Origin: Aestuariivivens sediminis
GTDB taxonomy: Bacteria; Bacteroidota; Bacteroidia; Flavobacteriales; Flavobacteriaceae
Length of the DNA: 64,000 bases
Assembly (NCBI RefSeq): GCF_022662105.1
Contig: NZ_JAKMCP010000002.1
Span: 62,001-126,000, forward strand
Direction: 5' to 3'
Within the stretch, counting starts at the first letter, position 1. Each line of letters starts with the position of its first letter. Shown here in pieces: positions 8,808 to 17,746 of this stretch. The notes beneath the pieces were generated by a model. The model had not been told where the DNA came from. It ran no database searches and was given only the letters and a program-made list of their open reading frames with translations. The position numbers and the translations under genes were made by a program.

Positions 8808-9758
8808 ATGCCTAAGTTTTATATTAAACATTTAACAAAATACACCTATACCGATTTTGTTATAGACGGAGCTAACCAAATAATGTTGTTTCCTGTCGAA
8901 AATGACTATCAAAAAGTGTTATCTCAAAACATTACGATAAGTAACAATCCTAAAATTGAAACTTATCAGGATGCCTTTAAGAATACCATAGGTACCTTTA
9001 TGGTTATCGAACCCCACAATTATCTTTCCATTTCTTCGGATGTTGAAGTAGAAACCACTGAAAGATTATATCCTGAGGACTCGGTTCCCATTGACCAGCA
9101 ATGGAATGAGTTAAAATCCATTAAACACCACACAGAATTCATCGATTTTCTAAAATACAAAACTTTCGATGGTACCCCTGAGATTTTGGACATGATCCAG
9201 TCGAAAAATTTAAATGTATTATCCCCCTTTAAAATTATAATGGAGTTTTGTGGTTATATATATGATCATTTTAAATACATTCAGGGCATAACGGCAGTAG
9301 ACTCTAAACTGGATTTGGTCTGGAAATTAAAGGCCGGTGTTTGCCAGGATTTTACAAATATTCTTTTACAAATGGTAAGAATGTCGGGTATTCCTGCACG
9401 TTATGTTAGCGGTTATATTTGTCCGAGTGATGAAAACACCAGAGGTGAGGGAGCAACTCACGCATGGATTGAAGTTTTTATCCCATTTTATGGTTGGTTA
9501 GGTATCGACCCAACCAATAATGTAATTGCCAACCAATTTCATGTAAAACTGTCATCGGGCAGAGATTACCATGATTGTGCCCCGGTTAAAGGGGTCTATA
9601 AAGGTAATGCCAAAGATGAATTATTTGTAAAAGTAAAAGTTGGTACCGTAAAAAGTACTACCGAAAATTTGGTTTTTCCTATTAACAAATCCGATAAAAC
9701 CATTAACAGTTACCGTAAAAATCAGGAAGTCATTCAACAAGTTCAACAACAACAATAA
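8808..9758 (+). CDS. Transglutaminase-like cysteine protease family protein
   Basis: A 316-residue protein with the bacterial transglutaminase N-terminal region (about 1-90) and a transglutaminase core. The full triad is visible: Cys179 (AGVCQDF), His218 (THAW) and Asp234 (GIDPTNN), so it should be catalytically competent as a peptidase or acyltransferase. No signal peptide. The C-terminus ends in a Gln-rich tail of 11 residues. As third gene of the cassette it may trim or transfer the product of the ATP-grasp/alpha-E pair; that is inference. Confidence 0.9.
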   Translation: MPKFYIKHLTKYTYTDFVIDGANQIMLFPVENDYQKVLSQNITISNNPKIETYQDAFKNTIGTFMVIEPHNYLSISSDVEVETTERLYPEDSVPIDQQWNELKSIKHHTEFIDFLKYKTFDGTPEILDMIQSKNLNVLSPFKIIMEFCGYIYDHFKYIQGITAVDSKLDLVWKLKAGVCQDFTNILLQMVRMSGIPARYVSGYICPSDENTRGEGATHAWIEVFIPFYGWLGIDPTNNVIANQFHVKLSSGRDYHDCAPVKGVYKGNAKDELFVKVKVGTVKSTTENLVFPINKSDKTINSYRKNQEVIQQVQQQQ

Positions 9759-9819
9759 GGTTATTTTAAAAATTTCATATAAATCGTAAATGATCTACAG
9801 AAAAACTTTTAATAATCTT

Positions 9820-10818
9820 CTATTTCTTCCGATCTATCACGTAATTTACCATCAGTTTTAGGGATTCTTTAAATTCAGATTCAGGATAAATTTCAAGCAT
9901 TTGAAGGGCTTCAGACTGAAACTGCTTCATTTTTGAAATGGCATATTCCAGGCCTCCATTTGTCTTTACAAAAGCAATAACTTCTTTGACGCGTTTGGAT
10001 TCTCTATTGTGGTTTTTAATAGAATTAATTAACCATTTTTTGTCTTTTGAATCACAATTATTCAAAACATAAATAAGAGGTAATGTCATTTTTTGTTCCT
10101 TGATATCAATTCCTGTTGGTTTCCCTATTGCTGTATCTCCATAGTCGAACAAATCGTCCTTGATTTGGAAGGCCATGCCTATAAGCTCTCCAAATTTTCG
10201 CATTTCTTCCACATGCCGCGAATCGGGCTTTACCGAAGCCGCTCCTAAACTACAACACGCCGCAATTAAGGTTGCCGTTTTCTGACGAATGATCTCATAA
10301 TATACCGCTTCGGTGATATCCAGTTTTCGAGCTTTCTCGATTTGAAGCAATTCCCCCTCACTCATTTCTCGAACAGCCACAGAAATAATTTTAAGCAGAT
10401 CAAAATCATTGTTATCTATGGATAACAACAAGCCTTTAGATAGTAGAAAGTCTCCTATTAAAACGGCTATTTTATTCTTCCATAAGGCATTTACGGAGAA
10501 AAACCCACGGCGACGGTTACTATCGTCTACAACATCGTCATGTACCAAAGTAGCTGTGTGAATCAATTCAATAACCGAAGCTCCCCGATAGGTACGTTCA
10601 ATCACTTCGCCGTTGGAAACCATTTTGGCTACCAAAAACACAAACATGGGTCGCATTTGCTTGCCCTTACGGTTAACAATGTAATGCGTGATTCTGTTTA
10701 AAAGGGCGACCTTACTGGACATTGACAACTGAAACTTTTGTTCGAAAAGTTCCATTTCAAAGGCAATAGGCTGTTTTATTTGCTCTACAATTTTCACTGA
10801 ACTATCTTGAGTTGTCAA
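9820..10818 (-). CDS. Trans-polyprenyl diphosphate synthase
   Basis: Head-to-tail prenyl chain elongation from IPP, most likely the long-chain enzyme for the menaquinone side chain. The first Asp-rich motif DDVVD is at 94-98, the second is DDLFD near residue 216, and the RPMF and GEV blocks are present. The 332 residues match IspB-type proteins. Product chain length cannot be fixed from sequence by eye. It lies 133 bases downstream of rlmN on the same strand. Confidence 0.9.
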   Translation of the reverse strand: MTTQDSSVKIVEQIKQPIAFEMELFEQKFQLSMSSKVALLNRITHYIVNRKGKQMRPMFVFLVAKMVSNGEVIERTYRGASVIELIHTATLVHDDVVDDSNRRRGFFSVNALWKNKIAVLIGDFLLSKGLLLSIDNNDFDLLKIISVAVREMSEGELLQIEKARKLDITEAVYYEIIRQKTATLIAACCSLGAASVKPDSRHVEEMRKFGELIGMAFQIKDDLFDYGDTAIGKPTGIDIKEQKMTLPLIYVLNNCDSKDKKWLINSIKNHNRESKRVKEVIAFVKTNGGLEYAISKMKQFQSEALQMLEIYPESEFKESLKLMVNYVIDRKK

Positions 10819-10951
10819 ATATAAGTTTTAGTAAACTATAATTTAAATAAATCATCCATAAATGGTGCTGGCTTAAAATTCGATTCCACCCACTCAGCGA
10901 CCACGATGGAATAATATATTTTGCAATCGAAACAGCACTTAATGGTATATT

Positions 10952-11992
10952 TTAACTTTTATTGGCCAATTGTCCACATGCCGCATCAATATCTTTCCCG
11001 CGGCTACGGCGCACATTAACCACAATGTTGTTTTGTTCTAATACGGTAAGGTAACGTTCCAAAATCTTGGGTGATGCTTGTTGAAAGTGAACATCTCCGA
11101 TAGGGTTATATTCAATGATATTTACTTTACAAGGAACATATTTACAAAACTTCACAAATGCTTGAATATCCGCTTCGCTATCGTTGATCCCTTTCCAAAT
11201 AACATATTCATAGCTGATTTTTCGTTTGGTTTTGGCGTACCAATACTCCAAAGATTCCCGTAAATCCTGCAAGGGGAATGTGTCGTTAAAAGGCATTATA
11301 GAGGTTCGAACTTGATCTGTAGCAGCGTGCAACGACACGGCTAAATTAAATTTGACACCATCATCAGCCATTTTTTTAATCATTTTAGGAATACCTGATG
11401 TGGATAGGGTAATCCGTCTGGGGGACATCCCCAAACCTTCTGGGGAAGTAATCTTATCAATGGCTTTAATAACATTGTTATAATTCATAAGGGGTTCACC
11501 CATGCCCATAAATACTATATTACTGAGCGGTCTGTTGTAATAATGCCTACTTTCATTATCTATGGCGATAACCTGATCATATATCTCATCAGGATTTAAA
11601 TTTCGCATACGCTTTAAGCGCGCCGTGGCACAAAATTTACAATCTAAGCTACAGCCTACCTGACTGGACACGCATGCTGTGGTTCTTGTTGGTGTGGGTA
11701 TTAAAACCGATTCCACAATCAAGCCATCGTGTAAGCGAACCGCATTTTTTATAGTCCCGTCACTACTGCGTTGCATGCTATCGACCTCTATATGGTTTAT
11801 CACAAAATGATCCTCCAACATCTGGCGGGTTTCTTTTGAAATATTGGTCATGTCTTCAAAGGAATGTGCCGCTTTTTGCCAGAGCCATTCATACACCTGA
11901 TTTCCTCTAAAGGATTTATCGCCCTGCTTGATAAAGAAATCTCTTAACTGTTGTTTGGATAAGGCTCGAATATCTTTTTTGTTTGTTACCAT
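10952..11992 (-). CDS. rlmN: 23S rRNA/tRNA adenine-C2 methyltransferase RlmN
   Basis: Radical-SAM enzyme that methylates A2503 of 23S rRNA and A37 of some tRNAs. The 4Fe-4S motif CxxxCxxC is formed by Cys114, Cys118 and Cys121 (CSLDCKFCATARL). The MGMGEPL block and the C-terminal AACGQL block with the methyl-carrying Cys are also present. Length of 346 residues is normal. It follows queA on the same strand, with a terminator between, so it is probably a separate transcript. Confidence 0.95.
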   Translation of the reverse strand: MVTNKKDIRALSKQQLRDFFIKQGDKSFRGNQVYEWLWQKAAHSFEDMTNISKETRQMLEDHFVINHIEVDSMQRSSDGTIKNAVRLHDGLIVESVLIPTPTRTTACVSSQVGCSLDCKFCATARLKRMRNLNPDEIYDQVIAIDNESRHYYNRPLSNIVFMGMGEPLMNYNNVIKAIDKITSPEGLGMSPRRITLSTSGIPKMIKKMADDGVKFNLAVSLHAATDQVRTSIMPFNDTFPLQDLRESLEYWYAKTKRKISYEYVIWKGINDSEADIQAFVKFCKYVPCKVNIIEYNPIGDVHFQQASPKILERYLTVLEQNNIVVNVRRSRGKDIDAACGQLANKS

Positions 11993-12201
11993 ATGTGATG
12001 TAAAAATAGGTAAAAATGCGCTCTCGTGAGTGCCAGTGATCTAGGTATACTTCAACGCTGCTCTGTACCGTCCCATTGAAGCACTTTGTTAACGTGAATG
12101 ATTTTATACATCAATGTACACATAAAGTTCTCTAAGGACTACGAGAAGATAGAATTGCCAAAATAATAACCCGCGCTCTTTTTGTCCGGAATTAGCCATA
12201 A

Positions 12202-12225
12202 AAAAGCCTTGAAAACAAGGCTTTT
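12202..12225 (-). terminator. Intrinsic terminator of queA
   Basis: AAAAGCCTTG (12202-12211) and CAAGGCTTTT (12216-12225) form a perfect 10-bp stem with a 4-base loop. On the minus strand a run of Ts follows, 45 bases after the queA stop. The symmetry could also let it act on the plus strand. Confidence 0.8.
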
Positions 12226-12270
12226 GGTTTTATAACCTATTTAAATAAATAAAATTAATCGAGCTTAAAA

Positions 12271-13320
12271 TTATAAGATCAACATGGCATCACCATAACT
12301 ATAGAATCTATAATTTTCCTTGATAGCCTCATCATAGGCACGTTTAATAAATTCGTGTCCGGCAAAAGCTGATACCATCATCAACAATGTCGATTTTGGC
12401 GTATGGAAATTAGTGATCATACAATTGGCGATACTAAAATCATAGGGAGGAAAAATAAATTTATTGGTCCATCCATCCATTTCATTTAACATGCCATTCG
12501 AAGACACAGCACTTTCAATAGCACGCATAACCGTGGTGCCAACTGCACAAACCCGCTTTTTATTTCGGATTCCTGTATTAACTATATCGACTGCTTTGGC
12601 ATCAATGGTCAATTCCTCACTATCCATTTTATGTTTGGATAAGTCTTCCACCTCAACAGGGTTAAACGTTCCCAATCCAACATGCAGAGTCACTTCAGCA
12701 AAGTTCACCCCTTTAATTTCCAAACGCTTTAATAAATGCTTTGAAAAGTGTAAACCAGCCGTTGGTGCCGCTACGGCACCTTCATTTTTTGCAAAAATGG
12801 TTTGGTAGCGTTCTTCATCTTCAGGTTCAACATCGCGTTTAATGTATTTTGGCAGTGGTGTTTCTCCCAACTCCTTAAGTTTGTTTCTAAATTCTTTATA
12901 AGACCCATCGTATAGGAAACGTAATGTTCTTCCCCTGGACGTGGTATTATCAATAACTTCTGCCACTAAAGTATCATCATCACCAAAATACAGTTTATTC
13001 CCAATACGAATTTTACGGGCGGGGTCTACTAAAACATCCCATAAGCGTTGATCTTCATTGAGCTCCCTGAGGAGAAACACTTCTATGCGAGCTCCCGTTT
13101 TTTCCTTGTTACCATAGAGCCTGGCAGGAAACACTTTTGTGTTATTCAAAATTAATACATCATCTTCTTTAAAATAATCTATTAAATCCTTAAACTGTTT
13201 GTGCTCAATGGTCTGTTCTTTTCTGTTCAGAACCATTAGGCGAGACTCGTCTCTGTTTTCTGAGGGATATTCTGCTAATAAGTTGTTTGGTAAATTGAAA
13301 CCGAAGTTTGATAATTTCAT
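12271..13320 (-). CDS. queA: S-adenosylmethionine:tRNA ribosyltransferase-isomerase QueA
   Basis: Transfers and isomerises the ribosyl group of SAM onto 7-aminomethyl-7-deazaguanine in tRNA to give epoxyqueuosine. The 349 residues include conserved blocks [32 protein letters not shown] and [18 protein letters not shown]. The start codon gives the expected [11 protein letters not shown] opening. It lies 72 bases downstream of aroA on the same strand, a neighbour pairing usual in flavobacteria. Confidence 0.95.
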   Translation of the reverse strand: MKLSNFGFNLPNNLLAEYPSENRDESRLMVLNRKEQTIEHKQFKDLIDYFKEDDVLILNNTKVFPARLYGNKEKTGARIEVFLLRELNEDQRLWDVLVDPARKIRIGNKLYFGDDDTLVAEVIDNTTSRGRTLRFLYDGSYKEFRNKLKELGETPLPKYIKRDVEPEDEERYQTIFAKNEGAVAAPTAGLHFSKHLLKRLEIKGVNFAEVTLHVGLGTFNPVEVEDLSKHKMDSEELTIDAKAVDIVNTGIRNKKRVCAVGTTVMRAIESAVSSNGMLNEMDGWTNKFIFPPYDFSIANCMITNFHTPKSTLLMMVSAFAGHEFIKRAYDEAIKENYRFYSYGDAMLIL

Positions 13321-13392
13321 TTAATTCTTTTTTTTTGGAAAGGTGCAAATATACAATGTCAAAGTAGGGGTTGTCAAGTAAATGGGTGATTT

Positions 13393-14625
13393 TTATTTTG
13401 TTATTTGAAAACCGATAGATTGTAAATCGTTCCAAAAAGTTGGGTAGGACTTAGAAACTACCATTGCATCCTTAATGGTGATTGGAGTTTTAAGCGCCAA
13501 AGGTGTAAAAGCCATAGCCATTCTATGGTCATTATACGTTTCTATAGACACATGTGCATTTAATTGTTTTGAAGCCAATAGATGAAGTGACTTTTCTGTG
13601 ATGGAAACCTCCCCTCCCAATTTTTCAATCTCTGTTTTTAAGGCTACCAATCGGTCTGTTTCCTTAATTTTAAGAGTATGAAGACCCGTTAGATTACAAG
13701 CCTTACCCAATGCAAAACAAGTAACAGCTATAGTTTGCGCAATATCGGGAGCATGGGTCAAATCAAAATCGACGGATGACTGTGGATTGCCAATTGACGA
13801 TTTTAAAAGGGTCATTTTATTATTGAAGAATTTTGTTTCCACGCCAAAGGATTTATAAAATTCCACTAAACAGGAATCTCCTTGCAATGAATTCGCTTTA
13901 TAAGAAGACAAGGTGATTTCTGTTCCCACATCGCTCAACGCAACAATACTAAAATAATAAGATGCCGAAGACCAATCCGATTCTACGGTTAAGGTTTTGG
14001 ATGTCACCTCTTGGATCTTTGGTTTTACTGTAATGGTATGTCCAACAAATGTGGATTCCACTCCTATTTCGTCTAAAAGACTCAAGGTCATTTTTATATA
14101 GGGAATAGATGTTATTTCACCCTCTAAATATAATTCTATGCCATTTTCCAATCGAGAAGCAATTAATAACAATGCCGAAATGTATTGGCTGCTTACATTG
14201 GCTTTTAATGTTACTTTATGGTTTGCGAGTTGTTTACCTTTTATTCGTATTGGTGGATAGCCCTCATGTTCCAAATAAACAATATCGGCCCCCAAGGTTT
14301 GCAAGGCCTCTACTAATAACTTAATGGGCCGTTCTTTCATCCGTTTTGAGCCCGTTAATGTAACCTCCCTACCTTCCTGGATGGCAAAATATGCCGTTAA
14401 GAAGCGCATGGCGGTTCCAGCATGGTGAATATCAACAACATCAGATTCAGAGCCTAAGGCCTTTGCCATTAAAATACTATCATCAGAATTTGAAACATTG
14501 CTTAATTTTAATTCCGGATACAGGGCCTGAAGCAACAACAATCGGTTCGTTTCACTTTTAGAACCGGTTATAGTGACCTTGGATCGTTGGTTAACGAGTT
14601 TTGATTTGTATAGTGTAATATCCAT
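13393..14625 (-). CDS. aroA: 3-phosphoshikimate 1-carboxyvinyltransferase (EPSP synthase)
   Basis: Sixth step of the shikimate pathway, joining PEP to shikimate-3-phosphate. Visible signatures are TGSKSETNRLLLLQAL near the N-terminus (substrate-binding Lys and Arg), the HAGTAMRFLTAYFA block, and the C-terminal KETDRLVALKTEIEKLGG and DHRMAMAFTPLAL blocks. At 410 residues it is slightly shorter than the usual 420-440. It is not in the aromatic operon further right but feeds it. Confidence 0.94.
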   Translation of the reverse strand: MDITLYKSKLVNQRSKVTITGSKSETNRLLLLQALYPELKLSNVSNSDDSILMAKALGSESDVVDIHHAGTAMRFLTAYFAIQEGREVTLTGSKRMKERPIKLLVEALQTLGADIVYLEHEGYPPIRIKGKQLANHKVTLKANVSSQYISALLLIASRLENGIELYLEGEITSIPYIKMTLSLLDEIGVESTFVGHTITVKPKIQEVTSKTLTVESDWSSASYYFSIVALSDVGTEITLSSYKANSLQGDSCLVEFYKSFGVETKFFNNKMTLLKSSIGNPQSSVDFDLTHAPDIAQTIAVTCFALGKACNLTGLHTLKIKETDRLVALKTEIEKLGGEVSITEKSLHLLASKQLNAHVSIETYNDHRMAMAFTPLALKTPITIKDAMVVSKSYPTFWNDLQSIGFQITK

Positions 14626-14739
14626 TGTAAAAAGTGCCTTACGCTTAAAGCAGGCAAATTTACTCGATAATGGATAGTAATGCTACGGAATTTCCTGTTT
14701 TTTTTTGGAGGCTTTAGCAAAATATTCCTTTAAACACGG

Positions 14740-15066
14740 TCATTTCAATTTTTCGTTATTGTGGTGCCTGTCGTGGTCGCGTTTTGCTTTTTTATTCATG
14801 CGGCTATCAAATGCTTTTTGTAAATCGGTTCCCGTTTGATTCGCCAGGCATAACAATACAAACAATACATCCGCCAATTCCTCACCTAAATCTTTCCCTT
14901 TATCGCTTTCCTTTTCGCTTTGTTCACCATAGCGGCGTGCTATAATTCGGGCTACCTCGCCCACTTCTTCTGTTAGCTGTGCCATATTGGTAAGCTCATT
15001 AAAATAGCGTACACCGTGAGTTTTAATCCAGTTATCTACTACCTGCTGTGCATTTTGTATATTCAT
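14740..15066 (-). CDS. MazG-like nucleotide pyrophosphohydrolase
   Basis: A 108-residue all-alpha NTP-pyrophosphatase-type protein. The metal-binding pattern is clear: EEVGEVAR (EExxE) followed by GEELADVLFVL (ExxD). It is a single-domain form and probably hydrolyses unwanted (d)NTPs. The C-terminal tail is Lys/His/Asn-rich and is probably disordered. It starts 8 bases after the dtd stop, so rsgA-dtd-mazG-like is probably one transcript. Confidence 0.85.
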   Translation of the reverse strand: MNIQNAQQVVDNWIKTHGVRYFNELTNMAQLTEEVGEVARIIARRYGEQSEKESDKGKDLGEELADVLFVLLCLANQTGTDLQKAFDSRMNKKAKRDHDRHHNNEKLK

Positions 15067-15074
15067 TTTATAAA

Positions 15075-15527
15075 TTATTCCTTGTTTTTAGAATCTATTA
15101 GTATTGTTACAGGTCCGTCGTTAACTAAACCCACTTTCATATCCGCTCCAAACTCACCGGTTTGGACAGGCTTTTCGAGATCATTTTCCAACTGTTTTAT
15201 AAACTGTTCATAAAGGGGGATGGCAACATCGGGTTTTGCGGCTTTGATATAACTGGGCCTATTCCCTTTCCTTGTCGAGGCATGCAGTGTGAATTGACTC
15301 ACTACAATGCAATTTCCATTAATATCCTTTACAGATGTATTCATCACTCCGTCCTCATCATTAAAGATACGAAGATGTGTTATTTTCTTGGACAACCAAA
15401 TAATGTCTTCAAGTTTATCGTCGTTTTCAATTCCTAAAAGGATGACCAGTCCATGCCTAATGGAAGCCACTTCTTTTCCCTTAATGGTAACACCAGCTTT
15501 TGAAACCCTTTGAATAACAACTCTCAT
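15075..15527 (-). CDS. dtd: D-aminoacyl-tRNA deacylase
   Basis: Removes D-amino acids mischarged on tRNA. It shows the family opening MRVVIQRV, the SQFTLHAS motif and the GPV cis-proline motif (NDGPVTI). The protein has 151 residues. The ATG at 15527 overlaps the rsgA stop as ATGA (4 bases). An in-frame ATG 12 bases upstream would lie inside rsgA and add four residues not seen in the family, so I place the start at 15527. Confidence 0.93.
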   Translation of the reverse strand: MRVVIQRVSKAGVTIKGKEVASIRHGLVILLGIENDDKLEDIIWLSKKITHLRIFNDEDGVMNTSVKDINGNCIVVSQFTLHASTRKGNRPSYIKAAKPDVAIPLYEQFIKQLENDLEKPVQTGEFGADMKVGLVNDGPVTILIDSKNKE

Positions 15528-16474
15528 GCCTTTTCCCAATTATCAGTTCGGTACGTGTCGTCCTCACCTTCAAGAATTTGCAAATAGCTTCGGTAACGTG
15601 AATACGCCAATTGGTCATGATCTAAAGCTTTTTTTACTGCACATTGTGGCTCCTGGATATGTAAGCAATTATTAAATTTACAGTCCTGTTTCAATCTGAA
15701 AATTTCAGGAAAATAATCCCCCACTTCCTCATTATCCATGTCTACCACTCCAAAACCTTTTATTCCCGGTGTGTCAATAATCTTAGCACCAAAGCTAATA
15801 TCAAACATTTCAGCGAAAGTAGTGGTATGCTGACCTTGCATGTGCAAACTGGATATTTCTTTGGTTTTCAAATCTAAAGAGGGTTCTATGGCATTCACTA
15901 AAGTCGATTTACCAACACCTGAATGTCCGGAAAACATACTAACTTTTCCCTTCATGAGCGCTTTAACCTGTTCAATGTTCTTCCCGGTTTTAGCTGAAAC
16001 CGCTATACATTCGTAACCTATATTTCGGTAGAGATGAGCCAAATATTTCACCTCCAACAACGTTTCTTCATCGTAGGTATCCATTTTATTAAACAGTAAA
16101 ATCGCTTTAATGGAATAGGCCTCCGCTGTTACCAAAAATCGATCGATAAAACTGGTTAGTGTCGGTGGGTTATTAATGGTTATCATTAAGAACACCTGAT
16201 CCAAATTTGCCGCTATAATATGGGTTTGCTTAGACAGGTTAACGGACCTTCGCACGATATAGTTTTTCCTGTCATGTATATGATTAATGATCCCGGAAAT
16301 CATATCGTTGCCGGACTCAAGTTCAAAATCAACGATATCCCCTACAGCAATGGGGTTGGTACTTTTTATTCCTTTGATACGAAACTTTCCTTTAATCCGG
16401 CATTCGTATACATGCCCTAACTCGGTCTTAACCGTGTACCAACTTCCAGTAGATTTATATACAATGCCTGTCAT
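15524..16474 (-). CDS. rsgA: Ribosome small subunit-dependent GTPase RsgA
   Basis: Circularly permuted GTPase acting in late 30S maturation. Order of elements: an OB-fold N-terminal domain (about 1-65), the NKMD (G4) motif, GHSGVGKST (P-loop), DTPG (G3), then a C-terminal zinc knuckle (CKFNNCLHIQEPQC). The GTPase permutation G4-G1-G3 is clear. I choose the ATG at 16474 (MTGIVYKSTG) as the usual start; an ATG three codons upstream at 16483 cannot be excluded. Confidence 0.94.
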   Translation of the reverse strand: MTGIVYKSTGSWYTVKTELGHVYECRIKGKFRIKGIKSTNPIAVGDIVDFELESGNDMISGIINHIHDRKNYIVRRSVNLSKQTHIIAANLDQVFLMITINNPPTLTSFIDRFLVTAEAYSIKAILLFNKMDTYDEETLLEVKYLAHLYRNIGYECIAVSAKTGKNIEQVKALMKGKVSMFSGHSGVGKSTLVNAIEPSLDLKTKEISSLHMQGQHTTTFAEMFDISFGAKIIDTPGIKGFGVVDMDNEEVGDYFPEIFRLKQDCKFNNCLHIQEPQCAVKKALDHDQLAYSRYRSYLQILEGEDDTYRTDNWEKA

Positions 16475-16560
16475 AGTTTTCAAAATTAGTTTAAAATAAG
16501 TAATTTTTATTACCAGAAAAATATTTATCTTGCCTCACAATTTTTAAAAAACATAACAAT

Positions 16561-17211
16561 ATGAAAAACCTGCTATCTTCTATTTTTATTTTGGCCTTTA
16601 TAATTAATGTCCAAAGTCAAACAAATCTCTACGAAAATCCTGATTTTGATGACATCGCAAAATCTCATAAAATCATTGCAGTTGTTCCTTTTAAAACGCA
16701 GGTGGAACTCCGACCCAAGCAAATGAAGGATATGGATAATGACCAATTGCACCGGATTGAAAAATCGGAGGGAGAAGGCATTCAAACAGCAATGTACTCT
16801 TGGTTCTTAAAAAGGAAAACACGCGGTAAATTACAAACCTTACAAGTCCAAGATCCCAAAACCACCAATGTTGTTCTAAAAAGGAATGATATTGACTATG
16901 ATAACATAAACGAATTTACCCCGCAGGAATTGGCAAAAATTCTCGAAGTTGATGCTGTTATATCAGGGGAGTTTGAAACGAACAAACCGATGTCGGAAGG
17001 GGCCTCTGTTGCATTGGGACTGCTTGTTGGGTTTTGGGGTTCCACCAACAAAGCTGTTGTTAACATGAGTGTCCATAATGCAGAAGATGGTGTACTATTA
17101 TGGAACTATAATAAAAAGGTTTCCGGTAGTTTAGGAAGTTCAACAGAAGATTTAATAAACATACTAATGAGAAAATCCTCGAGAAGACTGGCGTATACTA
17201 AAAATGATTAA
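16561..17211 (+). CDS. Secreted protein of unknown function, TolB-N/CsgG-like character
   Basis: A 216-residue protein with a signal peptide (about 1-19, cleaved near VQSQ). The mature part opens with a strand reading KIIAVVPFKTQV. It ends with a glycine-rich segment, VDAVISGEFETN through GFWGSTNKAVVNMSVHNAEDGVLLW. The pattern 'AVVPF ... DAVISG ... NMSVHNAEDGVLLW' resembles periplasmic TolB-N, CsgG or GNA1162-type folds, but I do not recognise a named family. It is followed 33 bases later by another secreted protein gene, so the two probably share a transcript and possibly a function. Confidence 0.75.
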   Translation: MKNLLSSIFILAFIINVQSQTNLYENPDFDDIAKSHKIIAVVPFKTQVELRPKQMKDMDNDQLHRIEKSEGEGIQTAMYSWFLKRKTRGKLQTLQVQDPKTTNVVLKRNDIDYDNINEFTPQELAKILEVDAVISGEFETNKPMSEGASVALGLLVGFWGSTNKAVVNMSVHNAEDGVLLWNYNKKVSGSLGSSTEDLINILMRKSSRRLAYTKND

Positions 17212-17244
17212 ATTAGGCGTTTTATTCTTAAAAATCATATAAAC

Positions 17245-17694
17245 ATGAAAAAATTACTTATTGTTTTGGTTATTGGCCTTTTCACTTTTATGGACACCAA
17301 TGCTCAAATTGAATACAAAATTATTACCAGTGTTGAATCTATTGTGCCAAGTGGACTGGGTAGATCTCGGATAATTTCGGCTGAAGGAGAAAGGGATTAT
17401 CAGGATTTTACCTCTGAACAAACCGAAGAAGACAACACAAGAAACAAATCTAAAAGAAGTGATATTCGTGTCAAGGATTTTGAAGAAACCAAACTGCTTA
17501 ACTTTTATAACATCGCTGGTATAAGATTTCAAAATATAGCGGCAAATGACGCTGTGGTAAGTTCCAAGATAAATGCCATGATTGAATCAGGCTGGGAGTT
17601 GGCTTTTGTAACGAGCGCCGTTGAAAGTGATTCGGGAAAGGATGACAACCAAGGTATTTTTATAACCCGATATATCTTTAAACGGAATAAATAA
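17245..17694 (+). CDS. Small secreted protein, DUF4177-like C-terminus
   Basis: A 149-residue protein with a signal peptide (about 1-20, cleaved after TNA). The mature protein begins EYKIITSV and ends WELAFVTSAVES...GIFITRYIFKR. That pattern (an initial Tyr-Lys strand, WEL, final YIFKR) is typical of DUF4177-type small domains. A charged, Glu/Arg/Lys-rich middle (about 45-75) may be disordered. No function is known. Partner of the preceding gene. Confidence 0.75.
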   Translation: MKKLLIVLVIGLFTFMDTNAQIEYKIITSVESIVPSGLGRSRIISAEGERDYQDFTSEQTEEDNTRNKSKRSDIRVKDFEETKLLNFYNIAGIRFQNIAANDAVVSSKINAMIESGWELAFVTSAVESDSGKDDNQGIFITRYIFKRNK

Positions 17695-17711
17695 CACCCT
17701 TTGCAAAATTG

Positions 17712-17737
17712 AAAAGCCCCATAAAAATGGGGCTTTT
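17712..17737. terminator. Bidirectional intrinsic terminator between convergent operons
   Basis: AAAAGCCCCAT (17712-17722) and ATGGGGCTTTT (17727-17737) form an 11-bp perfect stem with an AAAA loop and T-runs on both sides. It lies 17 bases after the secreted-protein gene and 9 bases after the stop of the aromatic operon on the other strand. Confidence 0.9.
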
Positions 17738-17746
17738 TTTTATACA

